Part shown: positions 18,337 to 27,537 of the stretch, one piece after another | How positions within the stretch are numbered: the first letter of the stretch is position 1 | Layout: every line of letters starts with the position of its first letter | Source of the DNA: an uncultured Lachnospiraceae bacterium | GTDB taxonomy: Bacteria; Bacillota; Clostridia; Lachnospirales; Lachnospiraceae | Assembly (NCBI GenBank): GCA_947170415.1 | Contig: CAMVTN010000003.1 | Location: 1 to 50,149 of the forward strand | DNA: 50,149 nt | Reading direction: 5' to 3' | Position numbers and translations under genes: made by a program | The notes under the pieces: model-generated | Seen by the model: the letters and a program-made list of their open reading frames with translations, nothing else | What the model was told of the DNA's origin: nothing | Database searches by the model: none

Positions 18337-18364
18337 ATTATACCCAAAAACGTCGCTTTGACAA
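18337..18364 (-). promoter_or_regulatory. sigma-A promoter of the mbl-flagellar-recD2-cdaA run
   Basis: On the minus strand TTGTCA (18364-18359), 16 bp and TATAAT (18342-18337) precede mbl. The leader of about 90 nt can form two small GC hairpins (GCGTA/TACGC and GCGGA/TCCGC). I saw no flagellar sigma-28 promoter, so the flagellar genes here appear to use the housekeeping factor. Confidence 0.7.
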
Positions 18365-18414
18365 TAAAATTTTATTAATTCATAAATTCTTTGTAATTAG
18401 TAAAATTTTATTAA
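18365..18414. repeat. paired AT-rich 14-bp repeats upstream of mbl promoter
   Basis: TAAAATTTTATTAA occurs exactly at 18365-18378 and again at 18401-18414, 36 bp apart, and each contains a palindromic TAAAATTTTA. The nearer copy abuts the -35 hexamer, the position of an UP element. They could bind the RNA polymerase alpha subunit or a regulator. Alternatively they form part of the intergenic spacer after uvrA. Confidence 0.5.
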
Positions 18415-18459
18415 CAATTATCCTTTGTCCGCGCTCTTAATCATGTTTTTACATTATGT

Positions 18460-21411
18460 TTATCGACCGGATCTGCGAAAGCCTTTAGCTTTAGACTTCT
18501 TTTTTTCTTCGTCCTCCGGAATGATATGTTCTGTTTTTTCAGGCTGCGCTGCTCTTCCATCACGGTCCAGCATCCTCTTTATGTATGCCCCTGTATATGA
18601 AGCCTTTATTTTAGCCACGTCTTCCGGAGTTCCTTCCGCCACGACAGTTCCGCCGCCGTCACCGCCTTCCGGTCCCATGTCCACGATATGATCACCGCAC
18701 TTTATAACATCGAGATTATGCTCAATAACAATGACCGTATTCCCGCTTTCCGACAAACGCCTGAGTATCGTTACCAGTTTCCGAACATCTTCGAAGTGAA
18801 GTCCAGTTGTAGGCTCATCAAGGATATATATGGTTTTTCCCGTACCTCGACGGCTAAGCTCCGTCGCAAGCTTTATTCTCTGTGCCTCTCCTCCGGAAAG
18901 TTCTGTACTCGGCTGACCGAGCTTCACATATCCAAGTCCAACATCATACAGCGTCTGTATCTTTCTCCTGATCGATTCGACATTCTCAAAGAACTTAAGT
19001 GCTTCCTCCACCGTCATGTCAAGAACTTCAAATATTGTCTTTCCTTTGTAATGTACTTCCAGCGTCTCCCTGTTATACCTCTGACCATGGCAGACTTCAC
19101 ACGGTACATATACATCCGGCAGGAAATGCATCTCTATCTTTACTATTCCATCTCCTGCACAGGCTTCACAACGTCCTCCCTTTACATTAAATGAAAAACG
19201 TCCCTTGGCATAACCTCTTTCTTTTGCCTCCACTGTTGCTGCAAAGAGATCCCGTATCTGATCAAATACACCTGTATAGGTTGCAGGATTTGATCGAGGG
19301 GTTCTTCCTATCGGTGACTGGTCAATAGCTATAACCTTATCGAGCTGTGAAACACCTTCTATCCTGTCATGATCTCCGGGTACGGTTAATGCACGGTTTA
19401 GCTTATGTGCAAGGCTCTTATACAGGATCTCATTTATAAGAGATGACTTTCCCGAACCCGAAACACCGGTCACCACTGTCATTATCCCCAGTGGAAGATC
19501 GACATTTACATTTTTGAGATTATGCTCTCTTGCGCCGCATATCCTGATCCAGCCCGTTGGCGTCCTGCGTTCTGCCGGAACCGGTATCGTAAGTTCACCG
19601 GACAGATACTTTCCGGTAATAGACTCAGGCACCTTCATGATCTCCTCCGCAGTACCCTGAGCCACAACTTCACCACCGTGCATTCCCGCGCCCGGACCGA
19701 TATCCACCACCTGGTCTGCCTGCCGCATCGTATCCTCATCATGCTCAACGACGATCAGTGTATTTCCAAGGTCTCTCAGTTTCTTTAATGAATTAAGAAG
19801 TTTATCATTATCCCGCTGATGCAGACCTATACTTGGTTCGTCCAGTATGTAAGCAACGCCTACAAGTCCTGAACCTATCTGTGTCGCAAGCCTTATCCGC
19901 TGAGCTTCACCACCGGACAAAGAAGCCGTGGCACGTGAAAGTGTCAGATAATCAAGTCCTACTTCCACCAAAAACTCTACTCGTGAATGGATTTCTTTTA
20001 TAACACGTTTTCCTATTATCTGCCGATGCTCATCCAGCTTCAGCTCATCCATAAACTCGAGAAGTTTTCGTATCGGCAGACTTGTCACTTCATATATGTT
20101 TTTATCTCCAACCGTAACTGCCAGAGATGTTTTCTTAAGCCTCTGGCCTCCGCAGGACTGACACGGTGTAACACACATAAATTTCTCATACTCGGCCTTA
20201 GCAGAATCAGAACCGGTCTCGCGATAGCGCTGCTCTACATTTTTTATCAGTCCTTCAAAAGGAACATCATAGACGCCTTCCGATCTCTGACCTTTATAAT
20301 GCACTTTCATTACAGCACCATCTGTGCCATGAATAAATGCTTTCCGCACCTTTTCCGGAAGTTCTTCATACGGAGTATCCAAAGAAAACTTATAATGCTC
20401 AGCCATTGCTTCCAAAAGCGCATGGGTAAAACTTCCTGCATCTTTTGATGATGCCCACCCCTGTACCTGCACGCATCCTTCATTAAATGAAAGCGACTTA
20501 TCAGGTATCATAAGGTTTTCATCAAATTCCATATGATAGCCAAGTCCCATACAGTCCGGACAATATCCGAAGGGATTATTGAATGAGAAACTGCGCGGTT
20601 CTATTTCATCTATGCTTACTCCGCAGTCAGGACAGGAAAAACTCTCCGAAAAATTCAGCGTCTCACCGTCGATCACATCTACCATCATTAGTCCGTCTGC
20701 AAGCGACAGTACATTTTCGATGGAATCCGTGAGACGACGTTCAATTCCGGGTTTGACTACCAGACGGTCTACTACGATCTCGATATTGTGCTTAATATTT
20801 TTATCAAGCGCGATCTCTTCCGTTAGTTCGTACATATTTCCATCTATACGCACACGGACATAGCCGCTTTTCTTTGCCCTGTCGAGGACTTTTTCATGGC
20901 GTCCTTTCCTTCCACGTACTACAGGTGCCAGAAGCTGGATCTTTGTCCTCTCCGGAAGCTGCATGATCTGATCCGCCATCTGATCTACAGTCTGTCTCTC
21001 GATCACCCTGCCGCACTCAGGACAATGCGGGATACCGACTCTCGCATAAAGCAGTCTGAAGTAATCATATATTTCTGTTACTGTTCCTACCGTTGAACGC
21101 GGGTTTCTGTTTGTTGATTTCTGATCGATGGAAATTGCCGGCGGCAGACCGCTTATAGACTCTACTTCCGGCTTTTCCATCTGTCCGAGGAACTGCCTTG
21201 CATAGGACGACAGTGATTCCATATATCTCCGCTGCCCTTCTGCATAGATCGTGTCAAATGCCAGAGATGATTTTCCCGAGCCGGACAATCCCGTGAGGAC
21301 TACCATTTCGTTTCGCGGGATGTCGATGTTGATCTCTTTTAGATTATGGGCCTTTGCACCACGTATTTTTATGAATTGGCTGTAGTTTTTTGTAGCTTCT
21401 TTTTTTTCCAT
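18460..21411 (-). CDS. uvrA: UvrA, excinuclease ABC subunit A
   Basis: The 983-residue DNA damage sensor of nucleotide excision repair. It is a tandem ABC ATPase with Walker A loops GLSGSGKSS (about residue 41) and GVSGSGKSS (about residue 645). The zinc modules are CPECG, CPDCG and CEACAGDG with [10 protein letters not shown], and both ABC signatures (LSGGEAQRI) are visible. The ATG at 21411 follows GGAG by 7 bp; a GTG at 21429 is less likely. A charged Lys/Arg-rich tail after about residue 950 extends the usual length a little. Its partner uvrB nearby carries an in-frame stop. Confidence 0.96.
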   Translation of the reverse strand: MEKKEATKNYSQFIKIRGAKAHNLKEINIDIPRNEMVVLTGLSGSGKSSLAFDTIYAEGQRRYMESLSSYARQFLGQMEKPEVESISGLPPAISIDQKSTNRNPRSTVGTVTEIYDYFRLLYARVGIPHCPECGRVIERQTVDQMADQIMQLPERTKIQLLAPVVRGRKGRHEKVLDRAKKSGYVRVRIDGNMYELTEEIALDKNIKHNIEIVVDRLVVKPGIERRLTDSIENVLSLADGLMMVDVIDGETLNFSESFSCPDCGVSIDEIEPRSFSFNNPFGYCPDCMGLGYHMEFDENLMIPDKSLSFNEGCVQVQGWASSKDAGSFTHALLEAMAEHYKFSLDTPYEELPEKVRKAFIHGTDGAVMKVHYKGQRSEGVYDVPFEGLIKNVEQRYRETGSDSAKAEYEKFMCVTPCQSCGGQRLKKTSLAVTVGDKNIYEVTSLPIRKLLEFMDELKLDEHRQIIGKRVIKEIHSRVEFLVEVGLDYLTLSRATASLSGGEAQRIRLATQIGSGLVGVAYILDEPSIGLHQRDNDKLLNSLKKLRDLGNTLIVVEHDEDTMRQADQVVDIGPGAGMHGGEVVAQGTAEEIMKVPESITGKYLSGELTIPVPAERRTPTGWIRICGAREHNLKNVNVDLPLGIMTVVTGVSGSGKSSLINEILYKSLAHKLNRALTVPGDHDRIEGVSQLDKVIAIDQSPIGRTPRSNPATYTGVFDQIRDLFAATVEAKERGYAKGRFSFNVKGGRCEACAGDGIVKIEMHFLPDVYVPCEVCHGQRYNRETLEVHYKGKTIFEVLDMTVEEALKFFENVESIRRKIQTLYDVGLGYVKLGQPSTELSGGEAQRIKLATELSRRGTGKTIYILDEPTTGLHFEDVRKLVTILRRLSESGNTVIVIEHNLDVIKCGDHIVDMGPEGGDGGGTVVAEGTPEDVAKIKASYTGAYIKRMLDRDGRAAQPEKTEHIIPEDEEKKKSKAKGFRRSGR

Positions 21412-21436
21412 GTTTTGTCTCCAAGTCACGTGCCGA

Positions 21437-21526
21437 TTGTATATGTTTTCTTGTCACGGCTCGGACAGACACTAAGCTCACGCACTAAGTGCTGCCGGCT
21501 GATTGTTCCAAGTAAAACATATACAA
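21437..21526 (-). repeat. structured repeat element, copy A1 (deletion form)
   Basis: A 90-bp copy of the element family at 37248-37430. A perfect 13-bp outer stem (21437-21449 with 21514-21526) encloses the conserved segments CTCGGACAGACACTAAGCTC and AAGTGCTGCCGGCTGATTG. About 91 bp present in the full copy B1 (helices P2-P4) are missing, and the junction lies at a shared CAC. It stands just upstream of the uvrA start and would be in the uvrA leader if the promoter at 21578-21606 is used. Confidence 0.7.
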
Positions 21527-21577
21527 CCTGCACTCACGCTTACACAAATAAACATTCGGAACAGACGTTTGTAAATG

Positions 21578-21606
21578 ATATTATCACAGCTCCTACCCAC
21601 AATCAA
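21578..21606 (-). promoter_or_regulatory. putative uvrA promoter
   Basis: On the minus strand TTGATT (21606-21601), 17 bp, TAATAT (21583-21578). Initiation here would give a leader of about 160 nt that contains the whole A1 hairpin. I did not recognise a LexA/SOS operator around it. Confidence 0.4.
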
Positions 21607-21710
21607 GTTCATAAAAGTATTCATTTTAATTATCGAACTTATGCACGCACCTGCTGTTATCCTTCGATACCTTTCATCATCCACCCCTACGAGCTGCCAC
21701 AGCCGTCCAC

Positions 21711-21966
21711 GGCGAGGGCAGCTTGTATAGTTATTTCTTGTAGCAATTAGCCGTATGCACTTAGTGAACACGATGTCCGAATAGGAAATTTTCGCAAGCT
21801 GTTTGAGATGCGAAGCATCGAGTTTTGCGAAAATTTCCGCTCTTATGAGGACACCGCGTGAGCTTAGTGCACTACGAGCGCGGAAAGAAATCACTATACA
21901 AGTTGTACTCGCCTGCCACTGTCTGTCCAAGCGCGAAGAAAAATAACTATACAAACTGCCCTCGCC
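21711..21966 (+). repeat. structured repeat element, copy A2 (with duplicated end)
   Basis: The outer helix P1 pairs 21711-21736 with 21941-21966 (25 of 26). P2 is 21769-21778 with 21849-21860, P3 is a perfect 14-bp stem (21784-21797 with 21825-21838), and P4 is GATGC-GAA-GCATC at 21807-21819. Conserved unpaired segments match copies B1 and B2. The end segment is present twice (ACGAGCGCGGAAAGAAAT, then CCAAGCGCGAAGAAAAAT), which makes this copy longer. It is inverted relative to A1, across a 184-bp spacer. No ORF lies inside. Confidence 0.75.
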
Positions 21967-21969
21967 TGC

Positions 21970-22011
21970 CGCAAAAACGAAATAACCCCGACGCTTATAA
22001 AAACGTCAGGG
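21970..22011 (-). terminator. intrinsic terminator of the GT2 gene
   Basis: An 8-bp stem on the minus strand (CCCUGACG with CGUCGGGG, one G-U pair; 22011-22004 and 21993-21986) is followed by T-rich sequence. It begins 8 bp after the glycosyltransferase stop. Confidence 0.75.
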
Positions 22012-22018
22012 CTATAAA

Positions 22019-22783
22019 TTAACCTATGAACTTTTTAACCATGTTTTCCGTATAAGAATTTGTCCAGCGTGTTACTGTGATGCCGCCACGCTTACTTGCG
22101 CGGAAGATCAGTGCAAGTACCTGCTGGAGATACTGCATAGTAACCTTTGAACTGAGCTTTGACTCACCGCTGGTACGATTCTGGAAAGCATACGGGATCT
22201 CGATGATCGAACTGTACTCACTCATTGCCAGTACTTCGATCATGATCTTCCAGCCAACCGGTCTGAGGTCTGCATTTGCGATACATTCCTTACGGAACAT
22301 GAAAAGACCGGAAGTCGGATCACTTACTTTTCTGAGACACGGAAGAGCGATCTTTCCGATCCAGCGTGCTGTGCCGGATACAAACTTTCTGTACCAGTTA
22401 AGACCGCCGTCATCCCCACCGGGTATCAGTCTGCTGGGAATACAGAAATCTGCACCTGAACGAAGTGCTGCATACATAGGGCGAAGGATTGCAGGTGGAT
22501 GCTGCAGATCAGCGTCCATACATGCAAGAAAATCTCCCTTTGCTATACGGAAGCCTCTGATAACTGCCGTAGCCAGACCACTCTCGTTAACTCTGTGCTC
22601 ATAGCGAACACGGTCATTTTCTTCCGAAATCTTCTGAAGAACCTCCGGTGTCTCATCTGTGCTATCATCAATAAAAACTATTTCGTATTCAATTCCCTTA
22701 AGGGCATCACCGATCTGCTTAACCAGATTCTCTACGTTGCCCTTTTCATTAAAGGTCGGAACGACCACTGAAAGCATTTCCAT
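22019..22783 (-). CDS. family 2 glycosyltransferase, polyprenol-phosphate sugar synthase-like
   Basis: GT2 enzyme of 254 residues with the DPM1/polyprenol-phosphate-mannose synthase layout. It has VVVPTFNEKGNVENLV at the N-terminus, the acidic nucleotide-sugar motifs VFIDDSTDETP and CMDADLQHPP, and a downstream SRLIPGG loop. A basic amphipathic C-terminus has no membrane helices. It should transfer a hexose from a nucleotide sugar to a lipid carrier at the inner membrane face, supplying GT-C enzymes or wall polymers. The donor cannot be read from sequence. It stands alone with its own promoter and terminator. Confidence 0.85.
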   Translation of the reverse strand: MEMLSVVVPTFNEKGNVENLVKQIGDALKGIEYEIVFIDDSTDETPEVLQKISEENDRVRYEHRVNESGLATAVIRGFRIAKGDFLACMDADLQHPPAILRPMYAALRSGADFCIPSRLIPGGDDGGLNWYRKFVSGTARWIGKIALPCLRKVSDPTSGLFMFRKECIANADLRPVGWKIMIEVLAMSEYSSIIEIPYAFQNRTSGESKLSSKVTMQYLQQVLALIFRASKRGGITVTRWTNSYTENMVKKFIG

Positions 22784-22837
22784 TTTGTTTCCCTTTCGGT
22801 TGTTTTTTGTATTTCCCCACTTTGCACAACCTTTTTT

Positions 22838-22865
22838 ATTATAAAGGTCACAAAATATACGTCAA
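22838..22865 (-). promoter_or_regulatory. sigma-A promoter of the GT2 gene
   Basis: On the minus strand TTGACG (22865-22860), 16 bp, TATAAT (22843-22838), about 55 bp upstream of the ATG. Near consensus. Confidence 0.75.
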
Positions 22866-22968
22866 GGATATTATTTCATAAACAGAACACACAAAATCTA
22901 GTCAATGTGACTTCGAATCATTATATGATGACACGAATTGCTCCGCTGCTGATCCAGTTCACGCAATT

Positions 22969-24966
22969 CTACGTAAATGAATTCAGATTTTCCCTGAGTT
23001 CCATCATCTTATCTCTGAGTTCCGCTGCCGTTTCGAAATCCAACTCTGCTGCAGCAGCTTTCATCTTCTTTTCAACCTTCTTTATGAGTTCCTCAAGTTC
23101 CTTCTTATCCATAGATTCGGGATCTTTCTTAAACTCATACTCACTCTTTGCTACAGACTTTGTAAGTGAGATAAGATCACGAACTGCTTTCTTTATAGTC
23201 TGAGGCGTGATTCCATGATCTTCATTATACTTCTGCTGGATCTCACGTCGTCTGGCAGTCTCATCGAGACATATCCTCATTGAATCCGTTATAGAATCCG
23301 CGTACATGATAACATGACCTTCTGCATTTCTCGCTGCACGTCCTACAGTCTGGATAAGCGATGTCGCAGATCGTAAAAATCCCTCTTTATCCGCGTCAAG
23401 TATCGCAACTAACGAAATCTCCGGTATGTCCAGTCCCTCACGAAGAAGATTGATGCCGACTAACACATCAAAAACATCCAGACGCATATCCCGGATTATC
23501 TCAGCTCTTTCCAGCGTATCAATATCAGAATGAAGGTAACGCACCCGTATACCTATCTCTCTTAAATAGTCCGTAAGCTGTTCCGCCATCTTTTTTGTAA
23601 GAGTCGTAACCAGTATCTTATTTTTCTTTTCTATCTCAGCATTTATCTCCTGCACGAGATCATCGATCTGACCTGCAGTCGGGCGAACATCGATAAGCGG
23701 ATCCAAAAGACCTGTCGGCCTTATCAGCTGTTCTGCACGCAGCAGCTCATGCTCTTTCTCATAATCGGCAGGGGTTGCAGACACAAACAATATCTGATTA
23801 ATGTGCTGTTCAAATTCGTCAAAGGAAAGCGGCCTGTTATCCTTTGCGCTCGGTAAACGAAATCCATATTCTACCAATGTATTTTTTCTGGAGAGGTTTC
23901 CGTTAAACATACCTCCGATCTGCGGGATGGAGATATGGGACTCATCAACAATTATCAGAAAATCATCCGGGAAGAAATCCATAAGCGTTGTCGGCGGAGT
24001 GCCTTCCGGCATGCCTTACATGGGACCTGTGTAGTTTTCGATACCGCTGCAGAAACCTGTCTCACGCAGCATCTCCATGTCAAAACGAGTCCTCTCGGAA
24101 ATTCTCTGAGCTTCTATCAGCTTATCCTCCGAACGGAAAAACTTTACTCTTTCTTCCAGTTCTTTTTCGATACGGGCGATTCCTGCCTCCATCTTTTCCT
24201 TAGGCATAACGTAATGGGATGCCGGGAATATGGAAACCTGCCTAAGTTCTTCCTTAGGTTCTCCGGTAAGAACATCGATCGTGACGATCCTGTCTATCTC
24301 ATCACCAAAGAACTCTACGCGGATAGCTGTTTCATCTTCTTCTGCAGGAAAGATCTCCAAAACATCACCATGTACACGGAAAGTTCCACGATGAAAATCC
24401 ATATCATTTCTCGTGTACTGTATTCCTATGAGCTCATGTATGACATCATCCCTGTCCTTCTCCTGTCCAGGACGCAGAGACACGATCATCGCAAGATAAT
24501 CATCCGGTGATCCCAGTCCATATATACAAGAAACAGAGGCCACGACTATAACATCCCGTCTTTCAGAAAGCGCAGCTGTGGCTGCGAGCCTTAGCTTATC
24601 AATGTTGTCATTTATAGATGAATCTTTTTCAATATATGTATCCGTCGAAGGGACATAGGCTTCCGGCTGATAGTAATCGTAGTAGGATACAAAATACTCT
24701 ACCGCATTCTCCGGAAAAAACTCCTTAAACTCGCTATATAGCTGACCAGCCAGAGTTTTATTATGGGAAATGACAAGCGTTGGTTTATTGAGCGCCGCTA
24801 TCACATTTGCCATTGTAAAAGTCTTTCCGGAACCGGTAACACCCACCAGAGTTTCACACTGGTTTCCATCCTGAAATCCCTTCACCAGTTTCTCGATAGC
24901 CTGCGGCTGGTCTCCTGTGGGTTTGTATTCGCTATGTAATTTAAATACGTTATTTTCTTTTCCCAT
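22969..24966 (-). pseudogene. uvrB: uvrB, excinuclease ABC subunit B, interrupted by one in-frame TAA
   Basis: The full UvrB reading frame (665 sense codons plus one internal stop) is present in a single phase. The N-terminal part holds [14 protein letters not shown] (Walker A), the beta-hairpin region [12 protein letters not shown] and the domain ending GIENYTGPM. Codon 317 is TAA at 24018-24016. The same frame then continues [16 protein letters not shown] with the DESH Walker B box, helicase motifs ([19 protein letters not shown]) and the C-terminal UVR domain. Family members have SG at this place, so one change (TCA to TAA) explains the stop. An ATG lies 3 bp after the stop but has no proper ribosome site. 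The N-terminal start at 24966 has GAGG 5 bp upstream. Without readthrough or reinitiation the helicase is split inside its ATPase core. Confidence 0.9.
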
Positions 24967-25024
24967 TCTGGCCTCTTTTTGAAAAAAGCACTGTAATTCC
25001 AACGAAATTTCTATAAGTTATAAA

Positions 25025-25066
25025 ACAAGGACGGGTCAGTAATAATCTTACCAAACCCGTCCTTGT
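25025..25066 (-). terminator. intrinsic terminator of the flavoprotein operon
   Basis: A 12-bp perfect stem (25025-25036 with 25055-25066) starts 19 bp after the stop of the flavoprotein gene. A T-rich run follows on the minus strand. Confidence 0.85.
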
Positions 25067-25084
25067 ATGTACATTATGACTTTA

Positions 25085-27193
25085 TTACTTATCGCAATAC
25101 TCTACTGCACTGTCACTTGCTATGCCGCCGAATATAACGATATCAGCTACAGCATTTCCTCCAAGACGGTTTCCGCCGTGAACTCCACCTGTAACCTCAC
25201 CTGCCGCAAAGAGACCCGGAATAGCATTTCCGCTCTTATCAATTACCTCAGCCTTGGTGTCGATCTTTACACCACCCATGGTATGGTGGATACCGGGTGC
25301 GATCTTTATTGCATAGTAAGGAGCTACACTCAGGTCATTATCCATTCCTGTGTCACGCTCAAACTCTGCATCCTTCTTAGCAGCTACTGCCTTGTTCCAG
25401 GTATCAAGTGTCTCTGCCAGAGTTGCAGGATCCACATCGATCTGACCTGCGAGATCCTCGATCGTGTCACCCTGAACTGTAATACCGGTAGAAACATACT
25501 TTTCAATAGCCTTCAGACCATCTCTTAAGCGCTGATCAAAGATAATGTAAGCATAACCGCCAGTCTGCTCAAGTTCTGCCGCAGATACCTTATCACGTGT
25601 AAGCAGTTCGTTTGTAAATCTCTTACCTTCCTGATTTACAAGGATAGCTCCATCGCCTCGTACGCTCTCTGTGATGAGCATTGAAGTACCCTGCTCAACT
25701 GTAGGATGAAGCTGGATCTGATCGATATCAACAAGATCAGCACCTACTGCCTCTGCCATTACGATACCATCACCCATAGCACCGGGAGCACTTGTAGAAA
25801 CTGTTCCCTTAAGGTCAGAACGATACTTAACGATCATATCCTGATTATTACCGAATCCGCCTGTTGCAAGGATCACAGCTTTTGCATTGATAGTATAGTT
25901 AGCTGTCTTTCCTTCAGCCTTTACACCAACAACGGCGCCGTCTTCAAATATAAGATCTGTTGCCCTGGTCTCATACATAACGTTGATACCAAGCTCATCC
26001 ATCTTATTCAAAAATCTTGTTACAAGGAAAGCTCCGACACCGGAACCATCCTCCGGAGCATGAATACGCTGATTTGTAGCACCACCGGAGAAGCTTACCT
26101 TCGGAAGAGGTGCTCCGATGGAGTCAAGCCAGTCAATAGCTGCTGCGGACTTCTCAGCCATAATGGTAACCAGATCACGGTTGTTGATCTGATGTCCGCC
26201 TTCCATTGTATCCTCAATGAAAGTCTCAACAGAATCTTCTATTCCCTGTTCTTTCTGATAATGTGTTTCTGCTGCATTCATACCGCCTGTAGCCTTTGTT
26301 GTATTACCTCCGGCATAAGGCATCATTTCAAGCACGACTACTTTCTTTCCATTTTCAGTTGCCTTGATAGCTGCAGTCATACCTGCGCCGCCGGCACCGA
26401 CGATGCAGATATCAGCATCAACTGTTTCCTCGCTCTTAGGAGCGTTTGCATCCACTGCTTCAGCCTCAGGAAGCTTGCTGATATCGCAGCCAGCCTGCTT
26501 CAGAGCATCCTGTAATGCACGTAAGATTGCCTTACTTGTAACTGTTGCACCGGAAATAGCATCTACATTTACAGACTGTGCTGCAAGGATCTTGTCCGGA
26601 AGCATTGATACTGCAAATGTACCGATATTTTCAGTCTCATGGTCTCCAGTTACATTTAAAGATTCAATATTGTTCTCTGTAACTTCGACTTCAACCTCAA
26701 CATCGCCGCCGAAACCTTTTGCTGTTCCTGTATAAGTACCCGGGATAAACAGATTTCCGTCAGCAGCCTTCGGTCCTGATGCCACTTCCTGTCCACCTGC
26801 CTCGGCAATAGCCGCTGCCAGTGCCTCTTTTACAGCTGTACTGGTAACAGTCGCACCGGATACACCATCGATTTCTGCACTCTGTGCTGCAAGAATCTGA
26901 TTTGCAAGCTCCGGGATTGCAGCTCCACCTACATCCGGAGTCTCACCGTCTCCTGTGATAACTGCATTTGTAATACCACCGTTATCACCAATTGTCAGTT
27001 CAAGTGCTACTTTGCCACCAAAGCCGTCTGCCTCAGCAGTATAAGTGCCCGGAGTATATGCGCCCTCTGCGTTCGCAAACTGCTCCGCCTGTTTATTGGG
27101 GTTATACGTTGGCTTAATAAATGCCACTGCCAGCAATACGATCACAAATGCCACAACAGCTATAGCATCGTAAATCCTTCTTGATTTCTCCAC
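25085..27193 (-). CDS. membrane-anchored fumarate-reductase-like flavoprotein with two FMN-binding domains
   Basis: This is a 702-residue redox enzyme. One N-terminal helix (about residues 10-27) anchors it outside the membrane. Two FMN_bind domains follow, each ending in SGATVTS (Thr115 and Thr217), the site where ApbE-type transferases attach FMN to Thr. From about residue 258 comes a FAD-binding fumarate reductase/flavocytochrome domain with GAGGAGMTAAIKA. It has conserved His/Arg candidates for substrate and proton transfer (QRIHAPEDG, NELLTRDK, HHTMGG, HGGNRLGGNA). It should reduce fumarate or a related alpha,beta-unsaturated acid with electrons passed through the FMNs. There are no heme CxxCH motifs. 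The start is GTG after AAAGGAGG. It is the last gene of an operon with PAS/GGDEF genes. Confidence 0.9.
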   Translation of the reverse strand: MEKSRRIYDAIAVVAFVIVLLAVAFIKPTYNPNKQAEQFANAEGAYTPGTYTAEADGFGGKVALELTIGDNGGITNAVITGDGETPDVGGAAIPELANQILAAQSAEIDGVSGATVTSTAVKEALAAAIAEAGGQEVASGPKAADGNLFIPGTYTGTAKGFGGDVEVEVEVTENNIESLNVTGDHETENIGTFAVSMLPDKILAAQSVNVDAISGATVTSKAILRALQDALKQAGCDISKLPEAEAVDANAPKSEETVDADICIVGAGGAGMTAAIKATENGKKVVVLEMMPYAGGNTTKATGGMNAAETHYQKEQGIEDSVETFIEDTMEGGHQINNRDLVTIMAEKSAAAIDWLDSIGAPLPKVSFSGGATNQRIHAPEDGSGVGAFLVTRFLNKMDELGINVMYETRATDLIFEDGAVVGVKAEGKTANYTINAKAVILATGGFGNNQDMIVKYRSDLKGTVSTSAPGAMGDGIVMAEAVGADLVDIDQIQLHPTVEQGTSMLITESVRGDGAILVNQEGKRFTNELLTRDKVSAAELEQTGGYAYIIFDQRLRDGLKAIEKYVSTGITVQGDTIEDLAGQIDVDPATLAETLDTWNKAVAAKKDAEFERDTGMDNDLSVAPYYAIKIAPGIHHTMGGVKIDTKAEVIDKSGNAIPGLFAAGEVTGGVHGGNRLGGNAVADIVIFGGIASDSAVEYCDK

Positions 27194-27237
27194 TTTTTAT
27201 CCTCCTTTGCCTATTCTTTATACTTTTACAGCTTCTG

Positions 27238-27537
27238 TTAAAGCGGTTTAAATTCATATTTTGAATCGACTTTTTCAAGAAACATGGCATTTTTGCGTAG
27301 ACGATAAACCGCTCCTCCCACAAGTTCGATCACTTTTGCGTCTCCTTTTGCACATTCGATATACGATTTGCAAAGTCTGTCAAAAGCATCTTCCTTCATC
27401 GGAACAAGATAGTCATGCTTCTCATGTTCTGTAGAAAGTACCGCAAACCCCTGTTTATTAAATCTGATCCCATAAAGTGTGCAGATCTCGATCCCGTTTG
27501 TTCCGTCTTCTGAAATACATGTAACCTTAAGTAGCAT
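27238..27537 (-). CDS. hypothetical 99-residue protein
   Basis: A small soluble protein, probably mixed alpha/beta, with no membrane segment, signal peptide or Cys pairs. A strong GGAGGAG precedes the ATG, so it is likely translated. It overlaps the end of the GGDEF gene by 11 bp and lies 44 bp before the flavoprotein gene, placing it in the same operon. I do not recognise the family. A regulatory or assembly role for the flavoprotein is possible only by position. Confidence 0.7.
   Translation of the reverse strand: MLLKVTCISEDGTNGIEICTLYGIRFNKQGFAVLSTEHEKHDYLVPMKEDAFDRLCKSYIECAKGDAKVIELVGGAVYRLRKNAMFLEKVDSKYEFKPL

Noticed and set aside
21437-21966. CRISPR array
   Set aside because: The palindromic repeats are few, of different lengths, inverted to each other and not regularly spaced. 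No cas genes are present.
22930-22962. GAATTGC / GCAATTC inverted repeat after uvrB as a terminator
   Set aside because: The 7-bp stem has a loop of about 20 nt and no T-run follows on the minus strand.
24010-24018. Programmed stop-codon readthrough in uvrB
   Set aside because: No known readthrough context or downstream structure was recognised. A point mutation or base error is simpler.
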